Positions 38,301 to 48,973 of a stretch of 64,000 bases of DNA are shown here, piece by piece. Location: contig OZ176053.1 in the NCBI GenBank assembly GCA_964247055.1, positions 11,966,001 through 12,030,000 on the forward strand. Direction: 5' to 3'. The position numbers were made by a program, and so were the translations under genes. The notes under the pieces are model-generated. The model was not told where the DNA came from and did not search any database. It saw nothing but the letters and a program-made list of their open reading frames with translations. How positions within the stretch are numbered: position 1 is the stretch's first letter; each line of letters starts with the position of its first letter. Source of the DNA: Paragordius varius. Taxonomy: Eukaryota; Nematomorpha.

Positions 38301-41300
38301 CTTCCGAATATCTGTGTGCGGCCTCAAAAAATTTGGAAATCCATATAAAATATGCCCACAAAATCTTTGTACATATTTCTTACGCAATTATGAATGAGTC
38401 TATTTCATTGGTAACGATTAAAAAAATTGTTACATTGTGTTTGTATTTTACAGTCTTATTAATCGAAAAATTATGTGAATGCCCGTATTGGGGAACCGTG
38501 TGCTTTTTGAGTTAAAAATGCGGCCCGCGAAGGCATTCAGTTAGACACCCTTGTTTTAGTCAAATATCCTTTTTATTAAATATTTTTAAATCAAAAACAT
38601 TTTTATCAAAAAAAATTCATTTAGATATTTTTTCCGACAGTATTTTTATCAACAAACCTGACATATTTAAAAACTGTTGTGAAGCGTTCAGCAAATATTA
38701 ATGCTAACCATCGATAAAATAAAAAATCTCAAATTCCAAAAATATAACATTTAAAGAATAAGTCATTACTGGAATATATTGTCATTCAATAATTGTGTTT
38801 TTAATTAAATATCTCCATTGTATTGCGCTAATAATGGTTAAAAGTTGTTTATATTCCTGTTTTGATATTTATCATCAAAAATAAGACCGTTTTTATTGAC
38901 TGGGAAAATGTTTTTATTGATTGGGAATATGTTTCGATTGACTGGGAAAACGTTTCGATTGACTGGGAAAACGTTTCGATTGACTGGAAAAACGTTTCGA
39001 TTGACTGGAAAAACGTTTCGATTGACTGGGAAAACGTTTCGATTGACTGGGAAAACGTTTCGATTGATTGGGAAAATGTTTCGATTGACTGGGAAACGTT
39101 TATTTAGACTGGGAAATGGTATGTATATAAAAACTATTAAAACATTAACATAAATTTATTTATTTTTTTCAATAAAGAAAGTAAAAATATTGTTGTATTG
39201 TAGTATATATATATTTTGGATCATTTAAACTATTTTATAAAATATTTGTCAAATAAAAATATAAAATAGGTCCCATGGGTGATCGAGGAATCCAGGGATT
39301 TGTTGGAGCGCCCGGGATGAAAGGAGACCGCGGGCCGATTGGGCCCAAAGGTGATAAAGGTTTGCCTGGAGTGGAAGGGATCCCTGGACCACCTGGAAGA
39401 TCAGTAAATACGTTTTTTTTGGCAAAATAATTTTCTATTTTAAAAAGGTTGTTAATTCTTTTCCATCCAATGCTAAATAATATTTTAAACAAACGAATAT
39501 TTTGGAGAACAAAAATTTAATTGTCTTGTATTTTTAACCAAAATATATGCATTTCGATAAACGATGATATCTTTATCAATGAATAACAATAAAAAGACAA
39601 TATTAAGTTTTATTATTTCTTGTTAGTTTTATAATTTATTTATTTTTGTGTTAATTTAAAGTCATCAATAAATTTATAATTTTTTACTGATGTATTAAAT
39701 TATTTTGGTCTGACCAAAAGTTTAATTTACCATTTTTATTTTCCTATAATAAAAAAATAAAAGGGAGAACCGGGAAGACCTGGAACTCCTGGCGCGACTG
39801 GACCTGCCGGTCCTCCTGGAGCGGTCGGACCGCCAGGACCGCCTTCCTCACCTTTGGATCCAAGACAGTTACAACAGTTAAGAGGTCCGCCTGGACCACC
39901 GGTATTTTTTTTTCCATAAAAAAAATATTTTTTTTTCATTTCACGTTAATATGCATTTTTTTGGCCTTAACTACGAAGAACAACAATTTCATACATTATT
40001 CTATATTTTAATGATTCTATGATTTTTTAATTTTAAGCGAAATGAAATATTTATTTTATTTATCTTTTTTGATCATTAAGAAATAATTAACGCAGAATCG
40101 TGTTATTTTTAATTTAAATGATGTTCAATTGGTTTTAAAAAAATTAATTTTAACACAAAAACAATTTACATTTTACCAAAATGTAGTTCTTTAATATTTT
40201 GCTTGATATGCAATTAGGGTCCACCTGGACCGCCTGGGTCTCCAGCACCTATGCAACAACAAAGGCCAGGAAATCCATACCAACCAGTCTACAGTAAGTA
40301 TTTTTTTAACTTGAAATATATTAATTATTTTCTCTTGTAAATATACACTATATCGCAAAATATATCTATTTGCCGGTATAAAAAGCAGACAAAACGTTAC
40401 TAAAGACAATTTTTTTAATATAAAAATATAATTGTACTAACCCTAATTTCTCTTACATACACTATAATAGTACACTTTTAAAATATGTAATTGAGTGTGT
40501 GACCGCACCTCTATATTTTGCAACACAGCGATGATAAATATTGAACAAAACTAAGGTTTTTGGAAAAATATGGTTGCCTTTTGTATATAAATATTGTATT
40601 CTTCTGGTTTTTCCTGTATTATTTAAATTTTTATTGTGTTCATTGGTAAAGTGCAACAACAACAGGCAAGTCCGATGGCCGCATGTCCCCATGCGTGTCC
40701 AGCAGGACCGCCTGGTCCTCCAGGCCCACCTGGACAACCGCAACATACTTCTCAAACAGGTCCGGCTCAATCATCTCAAGGAATGACTAATAGTGGGGTA
40801 ACAGTGCTACGATCGCAAAGAGAGTTGGATAATTTGTATCCAAGGCTTAAAACTGGTACGTTATTTTGTCGAAATAGTTTAAAGCATAATAGATAAAATT
40901 GATTTTTTATTACTTGGTATGTTATAAGTTTTCTTGTGAGAAAACAAATTTGATGAAAGAGTTATCATGAATAATTAGGTATGATACTGTAAGAAAAGTT
41001 TATATAAATAATTTTTTTTAAAACTCAAACCATATATAAATTTAAATAGGTTCCCTAGTTTACATTCTTGAACAACCGAAAGAATCGTTGGTTATACGAA
41101 CGGATTGGGGTTGGAGAGAGATAGCACTTGGCCCACTTATTCCACCACCCTCGGCATCTGCTTACGATCCTCGAATAGCGATTCAATCTTCTCAACAGCA
41201 GCAAGCACAACAACATCGTGCCCAAGCCCAACAAATGCCTTCTCAGTCTCAAAGCGATGCACGTAGACCGCCGAATCCCATTAATACAGGGAATCAAGAT

Positions 41301-43880
41301 CCCCAACAACAAAGTAGATTGGAAATGGAGAGAAGGAGGTATTTGTAATTAAAAATACTTTTATGCATGATATTATTTATTTAAAAATATTCTGTTGATA
41401 CGGTTGAAATCCTATTGGTTTCAATTAGGATTAAGACAATGTTGACTTAATAAAATTAAGAAAGTTGCAAAGTATACGGGTACTAGATACTAGTATTTAC
41501 TAAATAGTTTGATCAAAAATAAAGGGAATTGATCTAAATAAAAATTGGATATTTGTGGAATAAACATAAAAGTTATCGCTAGTAGTCTTTTATAATCTTA
41601 AAAATTGATACATCTAACCTCAAAGTTTTAAGAATATATACCATTTACAATTCAAATTTCCGCTTAAACAATTCAAATTTCCCCTTAAACAATTCAAATT
41701 CATCCTTGAACAATTCAATTTCACCCTTGAACAATTCAAATTCACCCTTGAACAATTCAAATTCACCCTCGAACAATTCAAATTCACCCTCAAATAAAAT
41801 ATATGTTTTTAAGATTAAAAATTACCTATATTTTATATATTTTTTAAAAATAATTATTTTGTTCTAAAGTAAAATAATACTAAAAAAATAATAAACTATA
41901 CCAGAAACATATATTTCATATTAATAATCAGCTATATTAGTTCGAAAACACATAATTTATTTTTAGGGTGAATTCGAATTGTTCAAAGGTGAATTTGAAT
42001 TGTTCAAGGGTGAATTTGAATTGTTCAAGGGTGAATTTGAATTGTTCAAGGGTATTAAATTGTTCAAAGGTGAATTTGAACTCTAAATGGTATATTTATG
42101 TATTTGATAAAGGCAACATCAGCAACAACAAGAAGAAATGCGTCGGCGTCAATCATTACCAGGATCAGCTGGGCGGCCGACCCAGGGACGAAATGAACAG
42201 CAAGATCCCCGTAGGCGACAAAGCATGCCTGCATTGAATATGCAAAATGTACCAATTAGTCCAAATATTAAACCCATTGGCGGAAATCGAATCGAACAAC
42301 AAAATCCCCCCAGACCTCTTCATCAACGTAAAGTGGGTGGTGTACACAGTTTAAGGGCTAACCCAGTCCCAATCCATTCAATGGTGTACGATGGGCATGG
42401 ACAACATCATAGGGGAACTCAACATAGGTTTGAAAAGTAAATTTCCCTACGTTTGAGCTTAATGCTAACATTTTAACCGATATTTTTCCTTTCAAATTCA
42501 TGGCTTTACATTTAAGTTCATGGTAAACTATAATAAATTTTTGAAGTTTATTCTAAATTTAAAGTATATTTTATTTAAAAAATAGGTATTTGATTAACCC
42601 CTACCATCATTCTTCTCAACATAAATTTCCGCACAACTTTTTACGGGATTATCGGTATTCCGTCGACAATAGACTTGTAAAGATGGAGGAAGAGAATGAC
42701 CCGAAAAAATCCAAGGTATAATATAAATCTATTATATATTGTTTCATATATATTTTTGATCTAACAATAACTGCATATCCTTGAATTCTTAAGCATTTAC
42801 AGTCAAAAATCAGCAGTTTGCATAGTAACGTGTACAAAAGCTATGATAAATATAAAAATTAAATCATTGTACATATAAAGGATATGGCTTAAAATAGTTT
42901 TTAATTTATGATAAAATTAAAATATTAAATATATGAGTACACATGGTTAACACATGTGTTTAACACATATCCAATATTTGACTGTTTTTAAAAGGGATTA
43001 CGGTCATGGTTATACATTTCTGAACTAAAACTCTAGTTTTACAAACGGACAATTATATATTAATTTTAATAAATGTGCACAGATACGTTTAGTTGCTTTA
43101 AATCGACCGTTTGAGGGCCGCATTTCTGGTGTTCTCGTCGCAAATCATTTATGCAACAAAGAAGGTCTTAAACTAAGTCCTAAAGGAACGTTTCGCGCTT
43201 TGCTTACGGACATTGGGAGAGATTTGAAGAATATTGTGCTAGATAGATATTGGAAGAGTTCTGTAGTCAATTTAAACGTAACCAATCAACAATATTTTAT
43301 TTTAAAAAAGATGCTGTACAAAATCTAATTCAATATTTACAAACAATATTCTTAAATAGGGGGAGGAACTGTTCGAAAGTTGGAAAGCCATGTTCGATAA
43401 CAGTCAATCTTGGCCGAATGAGTTTAAATTATTTTCTTTTGATGGGAAAAACGTTTTGGAAGAAGAACATATTTGGTAAGTAGCTTATAACACGGTGCTC
43501 AGCACAAATAAATGTTAATGAATAATATATCATTCGATAGATAAAAATTTCAGGATAATGAATATCGAAATGAGATATGCGATAATTATTTAAAAAAATG
43601 ATTTAAATATTTCTGTTATTAGCCAAAATCAAAACATCACATTTTTATCACACATTAGGTCAAATAAAATTTAATAAAATGAATAAAAACGTGTCAACTA
43701 AATTTTATTTGTGTTAATGTAGAAGGATATTTTTAAAGGCAAAATATTATCAACAAAGATTCTTAAACTTTTTCGGATGGTCCCAGAAAAATTTATTAAA
43801 ATATAAGCTATTTAGCGTATTAATCGTAAAATATTATTAATGCGGTAAATGATTTTTGTTTTATTAGAAATATTATATTA

Positions 43881-43924
<44 letters not shown>

Positions 43925-46900
43925 TAATCCAGTATATCGCCTTCAAAAAAATTTAAGCCTAATATAAAAAATTTTTTTCGATAATCTGCACCAAAGCGGA
44001 AGCTGCGTAAAATTTTTACAAACATTCATTATATATTGTAAATATCTCTTCCATATAATTCGATACAGAAAAAGGATAAATTTTTTTATTTGGAGAGTTT
44101 ATGCCATAAAGCCGGATTAAAAGCTAAAATGGCGCCAAAAATATATAATCAAATTTTCGAGTAATGTAATTTTCTAAATCTAAAATCTGAGATAATGCAT
44201 CTTTTTTTCTGAATCGAAATGTAAGAAAAAGTATCTGTAATAAATATTTTGGATATTTTTTAAAAATTATGCTAAACATCTGCTTTGATACAAATTATCA
44301 AAAAAATTTCTTTTTTATATAAGGCTTAATTTTTTGAAGGCGATATATTGGGTAATCTCTATATATAAGTTAATTTATGATTGTTTTAAGAAAAATTAAA
44401 CTCTTTCGCATAATATGTTTTTTTTTGAATTAAATTTGATGCCAAAGTGCGATTTTCAGCTTATATTCTTGTAAATTTTTCTGGGACCCTCCAAAAACGT
44501 TTAACATCTATGTTGATATGCGTTTAAAATTATCCTTATGCTACATTAACATAAATAAATAGTTGACACATTTTTATATATATTGTTTTAATTTTATTTG
44601 ACCTAATGTGCAATAAAAATGCGATGTTTTATTGGCTAATAACAGAAATAATTCAATAACATTTTTTCTAATATTTTAACCGCATATATTCAATATCAGT
44701 TAGCTATCGCTTGATATATAATTTATTAACCTTTATTTTTTGGTCAATTATATAGATATTAGTATCCCTGAAGAAATATTTTATAAGCAATATCTAAATG
44801 TTCGGCATAAGTTATTGAAAATGCATAAAAATGTTGTTTTACATAAGTATTAAAATTCAAAATGATATATTTCCATTTGTCATGTTACCATTTTAATAAA
44901 TTGTATAATCTATTTATGTTTATTAAGGCCAGAAAAAGTGATATGGCATGGTGCGAATTCCGACGGCACAGTGGATTTGAATTCCACTTGTAATGGATGG
45001 ACAACATCACATGGTATTCAATATAATTTTTTGTGAATATAATAATTAAGTAAAAAAGCTCTCGTAAATATATAAATCAGTGATACTCAAACCGCGGCCC
45101 GCGGGCCGCATGCGGCCCTAAGTGTGCTTTAAAAATGCACTATGACTGATATTTAATTTTTTTTAAATAACATTTATTTTTTACCCAATTTGAAATGTAG
45201 AAAAATTTTCTACATTAAAATGATTTTAAAATTTATGATTTATGGGCAAACGTTGTTTCTTCTTCTTTTCTTTTTGAAATTTTTATTGCATTTCTTTTTT
45301 GTTTTCACCCATTGCACATACATTTCATTGCTATCCTGCATCATTTTTAAAACTCATTCTCATAAAATATTTTCAACTCAATATCATTAAATTTCGACTT
45401 GTTTTTTATAGCATAATTCAATTTATATTCCTATCTTTTTTACATAATATTTAAACATGAATTCAAAGGATGACATTTAATGCCAAAAAACGTAAATTAT
45501 CCGATGAAAATCGCTCCTTTAAAAAAGAATGGGAAACTAATTTTTTTGTCGTTTTAAATAACAATGTTGCTACCTTCCTTATATGCAAGGACAATATAAT
45601 TATAAAAAAATTCAATATTGAAAGACATTTTAAAATCCATCATTCTCATAAATTACCAGAAAATCTTGAGGAAAGAAATGAAAAATATAAAAATTTTAAG
45701 GAATTATACGAGAAAGAAAAATCTATTATGGCCATAGCTTTTCCCAGGAAAAAGCTGTAACATTAGATTCGTATGAAATATGCTATATTTTAGGAAAAAA
45801 TATGAAACCGTTTACTGATTCTCAACTAATAAAAGAATGTTTAAAAAATGGTTGCACTTTTTTATTTGATAAATTCCATAATAAAGATCAAATCATGAGG
45901 CAAATTAAAAAACTTCAACTTTCTGATTCAACATGTGCTCGACGCATTGAAGATATGTCTAAATATATTTTTAACAATACATTATTGGCTCTGAAAAATT
46001 GCAAATACTTCAGTATTGCAATCGATTCTAGCACTGATATAAGTTCAACACCTCAATGTGCGATCTTCGTGAGATTTTGCAACGACAACATAATCAACGA
46101 GGAATATTTGAAATTTTTATTAATGAATAATACCACAAAAGGCAGTGATTTTCTTGAAGTAATTAGCACCTTTTTCGATAATAATGGTATATCTATGAAA
46201 AAATTGGTTTCGATCTGCACAGATGGCTGTCCCTCTATGATTGGAATAAACAAAGGGTTTATTTCTCTTTTAAAAAACAAATATAATTTGCAAAATCTAT
46301 TATCCTTTCACTGCTTTATTCATCAGCAAAACTTGGTTTCGCGTGTAAAAGATGAATCACTAAATTTAGTAATTAAAACGGTTGTGGATATAGTTAACTA
46401 CATCCGTGGCAGAGAATTCAATCACCGTAAATTCAAAAACCTTCTGAAAGATATCCACAGTGAGTTTGATGATATTCTTTTGTACACCGCTGTGAGATGG
46501 CTAAGCCTTAGCAAAGTATTGAATAGATTTTTTGATTTAAGACATGAAATTCTATTATTTATAAAAGATAACAGAAAGTTTGACGAGGAAATTAATAGTG
46601 ACAAATGGTGGGTTTTATTAGCCTACCTTTGCGACATTACTTATAAACTTAGTACTTTTAATACAAGTCTTCAAGGGAACAAAATAATAACCCAATTTGC
46701 TAATCATATATTTGCTTTTGAAGAAAAATTAATAATATATAAACAAGATTTTATAGATAAAACACTCCTACATTTTCCAACACTCAAAACGATTCATAAA
46801 GAAAATATGGAATTTACCGCGGATATTAATTTAATAATAGACAATCATTTAACATTTTTATCTAATGAAATGAAATTCAGATTTCAAGAATTAAAAAATA

Positions 46901-48131
46901 TAAAAAATTGCTTAAAGCTAGTGGAAAATCCATGGCATATGGATATATCCAACATTAAGCAACTTGAGCTTTTCGGTTTTGATCAGGCGGTTATCAATGA
47001 AGAATTCGTTGATTTTAAAAATGATTCCAATTTGGAAGCTATATTTAAGGAAAACCGTAGAGAAGAAAGATATATAGAGTTTTGGCAAGTTGTGCCAAAT
47101 AAATATGAAAATATAAAAAAATGTGCTCAAGTTGTCTTAACTATTTTTCCATCAACTTACACATGTGAGACGGCATATTTAAAAATGAAGTATATTAAGA
47201 ATACTTACAGAAATCGCTTAACTAATGATCATATGGACGACGTATTAAGAATGGCCTGCCATGAGGCGGAACCAAATTTGTCAAAAATTATTGGTTAATA
47301 TTAAAATAAATGTTGTTATCAATATATTTTAATTTTTAAAACTAAATGGTACAAAACGAATTTTTAGCTGGATTTACATGCGACCCGCAAAAAATTTATT
47401 GTGCTGATTTAGAGTATAAATATGTGCGTTGTCAAATAGCTATGGAATATTTGCCATTATAAGGTTCATGGCCCTCGAAAAAAAAATATGTTTTATTTGG
47501 CCCGTCAAATTTTTTTGGTGAGTACCACTGATATAAATCTTCCCTGATAATTATATTGACTCTTTGAAAATTTTAAATGGATTATATATAATCATTTTTT
47601 ACCTAAAAACTAATAAAATTCAACAAATGAATTTCAAAGTGTGCAAACTTAATTTTAAAGAACTAAAAATTTAAACTATTTTTAAATTATAAAAATATTT
47701 ATTATAAGTCATTTAATTATTTATATACAAGTTTATACATATTTTCCGCATTATAAGTAAAAATGCATCGCTAGTTCTCATTAAGTATTGCAAGTAGCAC
47801 AGGAAAGAGCGATAATATGGGTTAAAGGCAATAAACTAAGAAATACATTTTTAACAGCTTTAAGAGTTTTGGGCTTTCTGACAGTATATTGAATGGAAAA
47901 AAACTTGCTTTCTAACAATAATTTAAATATAATATATTTTGTTCTTTTGTTATAGATGCCCATTTCGGCAAAGCCTCTTACATTGGGTCTCAATCGACGT
48001 CACCACGTTTAAAAAACGTTGATAGAAAAGCATTACCCGTTTTTGATGAACAAATGTTGTCATGTGATCGATTAAACATTGTGCTGTGTATAGAAGTGGT
48101 TGATCCCGACGATTATAGAAAATCTCATTAA
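20005..48131 (+). CDS. Multiplexin: collagen XV/XVIII-type basement membrane protein with C-terminal endostatin
   Basis: A secreted collagen-proteoglycan-type protein of basement membranes. Forty-eight exons sum to 5550 nt (1849 residues) with every junction phase consistent. Signal peptide, residues 1-24, in exon 20005-20179. TSPN/laminin-G-like domain in exons 20349-20844, 24071-24542 and 24636-24743. Thr-rich linker exons 25023-25089 and 25959-26054. Mucin-like array of 24 exons, 26346-35658. Linker exons 35738-35784 and 35829-35867, the latter with a Cys-Cys pair. Triple helix in 35949-36002, 36329-36415, 36800-36970, 37325-37435, 37616-37715, 39270-39403, 39764-39901 and 40218-40293. NC1 trimerisation domain 40652-40855 and 41050-41338. 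Hinge 42113-42436 and 42586-42715. Endostatin 43083-43277, 43360-43475, 44928-45013 and 47956-48131. This domain order is diagnostic for vertebrate COL15A1/COL18A1 and their invertebrate homologues. The junction at 42436 could alternatively be 42427. Introns host most mobile elements of the window. Confidence 0.93.
21410..22854. mobile_element. Tc1/mariner-like MITE, copy 2, split by a hAT insertion
   Basis: The left end CAGAAAAATTGAGATTATACGGACAAAAC and the right end AATTTAACTG are flanked by TA on both sides. Between them sits the element at 21519-22736, so the MITE is the older insertion. It lies in intron 2 of the multiplexin gene. Confidence 0.65.
21519..22736. mobile_element. Non-autonomous hAT element, CAGGGCTTGGAACC type, 1.2 kb
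   Basis: Termini CAGGGCTTGGAACC and GGTTCCAAGCCCTG are perfect inverted repeats of 14 bp, with many inner ACCGGTTC-type motifs. The flanks are AAAAATAT and AAAATATT, compatible with a slightly slipped 8-bp duplication. No transposase is encoded. Confidence 0.7.
28723..29028. repeat. Foldback element, ACCATTTACA family, copy 2
   Basis: It sits in the intron between array exons 28572-28667 and 29102-29137. The left end is accatttacaattcaaat; the right arm has TTCAAGGGTGAATTTGG and ataaatggaat. The spacer is about 200 bp and non-coding. Confidence 0.65.
30920..31060 (+). mobile_element. tRNA-like SINE, copy 2
   Basis: The A-box-like segment TTAAGCGCCGGACTTTACA is followed at 30985 by GGTACGATAGAGTTTTAACCC (B-box-like) and a tail with ATCATTACAGTCAGCCCAGAG. 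The block order matches the minus-strand copy at 6258-6372. It lies in an intron of the mucin-exon array. Confidence 0.55.
32006..32291. mobile_element. Tc1/mariner-like MITE, copy 3
   Basis: Left end CACTAAAAAATGATATTATACGGACAAAAC; right end GTCCGTATTCAATTTTTACGG; TA on both sides. It is in an intron of the mucin-exon array and immediately precedes foldback copy 3. Confidence 0.7.
32349..32717. repeat. Foldback element, ACCATTTACA family, copy 3
   Basis: The clearest copy. The left arm has five tandem units of the type AACAATTCAAATTCACCCTT; the right arm has five of the inverse type GGGTGAATTTGAATTGTTTA. Both are capped by ccatttacag and the inverse tgtaaatgg. The arms could pair into a long imperfect hairpin around a loop of about 140 bp. 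Confidence 0.85.
33230..33480. mobile_element. Tc1/mariner-like MITE, copy 4 (divergent)
   Basis: CAGTAAAAATTAAAATTATAC at the left and AATTTTTACTG at the right. Flanking TA is lost, suggesting an older copy. Confidence 0.55.
33566..33831. repeat. Foldback element, ACCATTTACA family, copy 4
   Basis: The left arm begins taccatttacagttcaattc; the right arm has three inverse units and ends aagtggtat. It lies 33 bp upstream of array exon 33864-33941. Confidence 0.7.
33965..34246. mobile_element. Tc1/mariner-like MITE, copy 5
   Basis: CAGTAAACATTGAGTACGGACAAAAC at the left; GTCCGTATAGTTTCAATTTTTACTG at the right; TA on both sides. Confidence 0.7.
34706..35072. repeat. Foldback element, ACCATTTACA family, copy 5
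   Basis: Follows array exon 34546-34617 after the sequence AGCTGCCCATAAAATTAAATC. It has three or four units per arm. It shares its left flank with copy 6, showing that exon and element were duplicated together. Confidence 0.75.
35263..35572. repeat. Foldback element, ACCATTTACA family, copy 6
   Basis: Follows array exon 35108-35179 after AGCTGCCCAAAAAAATTAAATC, nearly the same flank as copy 5. The arms carry fewer, decayed units. Confidence 0.7.
36095..36254. mobile_element. Tc1/mariner-like MITE, copy 6 (short)
   Basis: CAGTAAAAATTTAAATTATA at the left and TTTTAATTTTTACTG at the right; internally deleted compared with the other copies. Located in a collagen-helix intron. Confidence 0.5.
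37802..39122. repeat. 1.3-kb foldback element with 21-bp tandem arms
   Basis: The left arm has about seven units like TTTTCCCAGTCAATCGAAACG; the right arm has about eleven of the inverse CGATTGACTGGGAAAACGTTT. The ends are taccatttcccag and ctgggaaatggta. Inner inverted segments (TTAAATGTTATATTTTTGGAA and its inverse) extend the palindrome. The termini resemble the ACCATTTACA family, so both may be relatives. The centre (38260-38560) holds a hAT-like fragment with GCGGCCCGCGAAGGC. The repeat creates spurious ORFs of repeated IDWENVS or LTGKTFR units that are not genes. Confidence 0.85.
40652..41338 (+). other. NC1 trimerisation domain and start of Gln-rich hinge
   Basis: After the last short Gly-Pro-Pro run come [18 protein letters not shown], then [20 protein letters not shown] and [11 protein letters not shown]. 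This follows the collagen XV/XVIII trimerisation domain pattern: an alpha helix, then strands with LIY...E..LYVRV..GWR.I.L. The exon ends in a Gln/Ala/Pro-rich hinge that continues in 42113-42436, the region where endostatin would be released by proteolysis. Confidence 0.85.
41639..42093. repeat. Foldback element, ACCATTTACA family, copy 7
   Basis: Six left-arm and five right-arm units around a spacer of about 150 bp, in the hinge intron, ending only 20 bp before exon 42113-42436. The proximity to the acceptor is notable because the exon is still cleanly readable. Confidence 0.8.
43611..44647. repeat. 1-kb imperfect inverted-repeat element in an endostatin intron
   Basis: The left end TTCTGTTATTAGCCAAAATC pairs with the right end, whose inverse reads TTCTGTTATTAGCCAATAAA. 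Similarity continues inward through CACATTAGGTCAAATAAAATTTA and TCTGGGACC/GGTCCCAGA motifs. A second nested pair, TATCGCCTTCAAAAAAATT and its inverse, surrounds the core. A (TA)17-type run lies at 43888-43921. No ORF is present. It is probably a large non-autonomous DNA transposon; the family is unknown. Confidence 0.75.
45078..47530 (+). mobile_element. hAT transposon with perfect 8-bp target site duplication
   Basis: A 2453-bp element inserted in the last intron of the multiplexin gene, in the same orientation. Ends CAGTGATACTCA and TGAGTACCACTG are inverted repeats. ATATAAAT precedes (45070-45077) and follows (47531-47538) exactly, the 8-bp duplication expected for hAT. Subterminal GCGGCCCGCGGGCCGC and GGCCCGTC motifs match other hAT fragments in the window. 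The perfect duplication suggests a fairly recent insertion. Confidence 0.95.
45470..47298 (+). pseudogene. hAT transposase (ZBED5/FAM200-like), one frameshift
   Basis: Two open frames, 45470-45760 (96 aa) and 45802-47298 (498 aa), read as one transposase of about 609 residues. The first ends at a TAA just after GGAAAAAGCTG near 45751. In the next frame the coding sense continues as [16 protein letters not shown] straight into the second ORF, so a single one-base indel in the A-run separates them. Catalytic Asp contexts [10 protein letters not shown] and [11 protein letters not shown] are present, and the C-terminal dimerisation motif ends [20 protein letters not shown]. The N-terminal zinc finger has FLIC..RHFKIHH; relatives have a Cys where Phe stands, so one zinc ligand is missing. 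Probably non-functional despite the long second ORF, unless the indel is a sequencing error. Confidence 0.85.
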
Positions 48132-48412
48132 TTATTACTGTTTAACACTATTTAAACATTTGCGATATTTGAAAACATCTTAACAAGGGAACAAACAATT
48201 TGATCTATGCATTCTGATAATTCATATATATATATATAAATATTTATAGATTACTTTATTTTTTTATTACGTTAGTACGTGATGAATGTATATCATTTAG
48301 CATTAGGGTTTAATTCGTATAATTTTGTAATAATTATAGTTGAGATATATAGTTACCCCATGATATAATGCATTTTAGATATAATATGTTTTAGATTATA
48401 ACAATTTATTAA

Positions 48413-48418
48413 AATAAA
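48413..48418 (+). terminator. AATAAA signal downstream of the multiplexin
   Basis: AATAAA about 280 nt beyond the TAA stop at 48131, a plausible 3' end of the transcript. It lies about 100 nt from the stop of the proposed minus-strand gene, so the two would converge. Confidence 0.35.
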
Positions 48419-48511
48419 TTTTTTAACAATGTACGGTCGATTTGAAATATGGCTTAACTTTTTCTATATATTGAATCTCGTAATTTTTAAAAAATCAAAA
48501 AGTTAAAACAC

Positions 48512-48925
48512 TTATATATTTGTATGAGCTGAGCTCACTGATAAATTAGGTGAAAATTTGGAGAAAATTTTATTGCCATTGTAGTTAATTAAAAAATCTT
48601 TTACATCATTTATGCTATCCAAATCCGGTAGACACAATACTCGGTACACCATAACAAAAGATCTTTTTAACATGGAAATGCCCAAATCCTGAAACGCTGA
48701 AAACATATATAAAATTATCGTATTAGCTTAAATTTTTCTATTTAAGTGCATGGATCTTGGAGAAATTGATATTTTATTACTCTGAATAAAAAAAGTTTGA
48801 TAATGATTTTTGATTCAAAAAATTGTTTATAAATTAATTAACTAATTAAAAATAGGAAACATTAATTATAATTGTAAATGTGCCGTATACAATATCATCA
48901 AAAAAATCAATATGCATAATTAAAA

Positions 48926-48973
<48 letters not shown>

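Larger units (their letters stand above)
35949..40293 (+). other. Collagenous Gly-X-Y region exons
   Basis: Eight exons give roughly residues 1054-1343. They start with a classical 54-nt collagen exon (35949-36002). The helix is short and broken: non-helical interruptions include [16 protein letters not shown] in 36329-36415, DVSVIQVKG in 36800-36970 and TSVINA at the end of 37325-37435. Such interruptions are typical of multiplexins. Pro in the Y position (GPP) is frequent. The GC content of these exons is far above that of the flanking introns. Confidence 0.9.
43083..48131 (+). other. Endostatin domain exons
   Basis: Four exons encode residues 1660-1849, about the usual endostatin length. 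Landmarks: [84 protein letters not shown] and [10 protein letters not shown] near the C-terminus. Four Cys residues suited to the two conserved disulphides are present. A 1-kb inverted-repeat element and a full hAT transposon sit in two of its introns, yet the reading frame is intact. Confidence 0.92.

Noticed and set aside
38862-39153. Overlapping repeated ORFs with tandem IDWENVS or LTGKTFR units
   Set aside because: They are the right arm of a foldback element read in two frames; the 21-bp unit is a multiple of three, so any frame stays open. There is no start context, splice support or conservation.
40462-41312. Minus-strand ORFs rich in Arg, Cys and Leu over the collagen exons
   Set aside because: Antisense translations of Gly-Pro-Pro and Gln-rich exons of the multiplexin.
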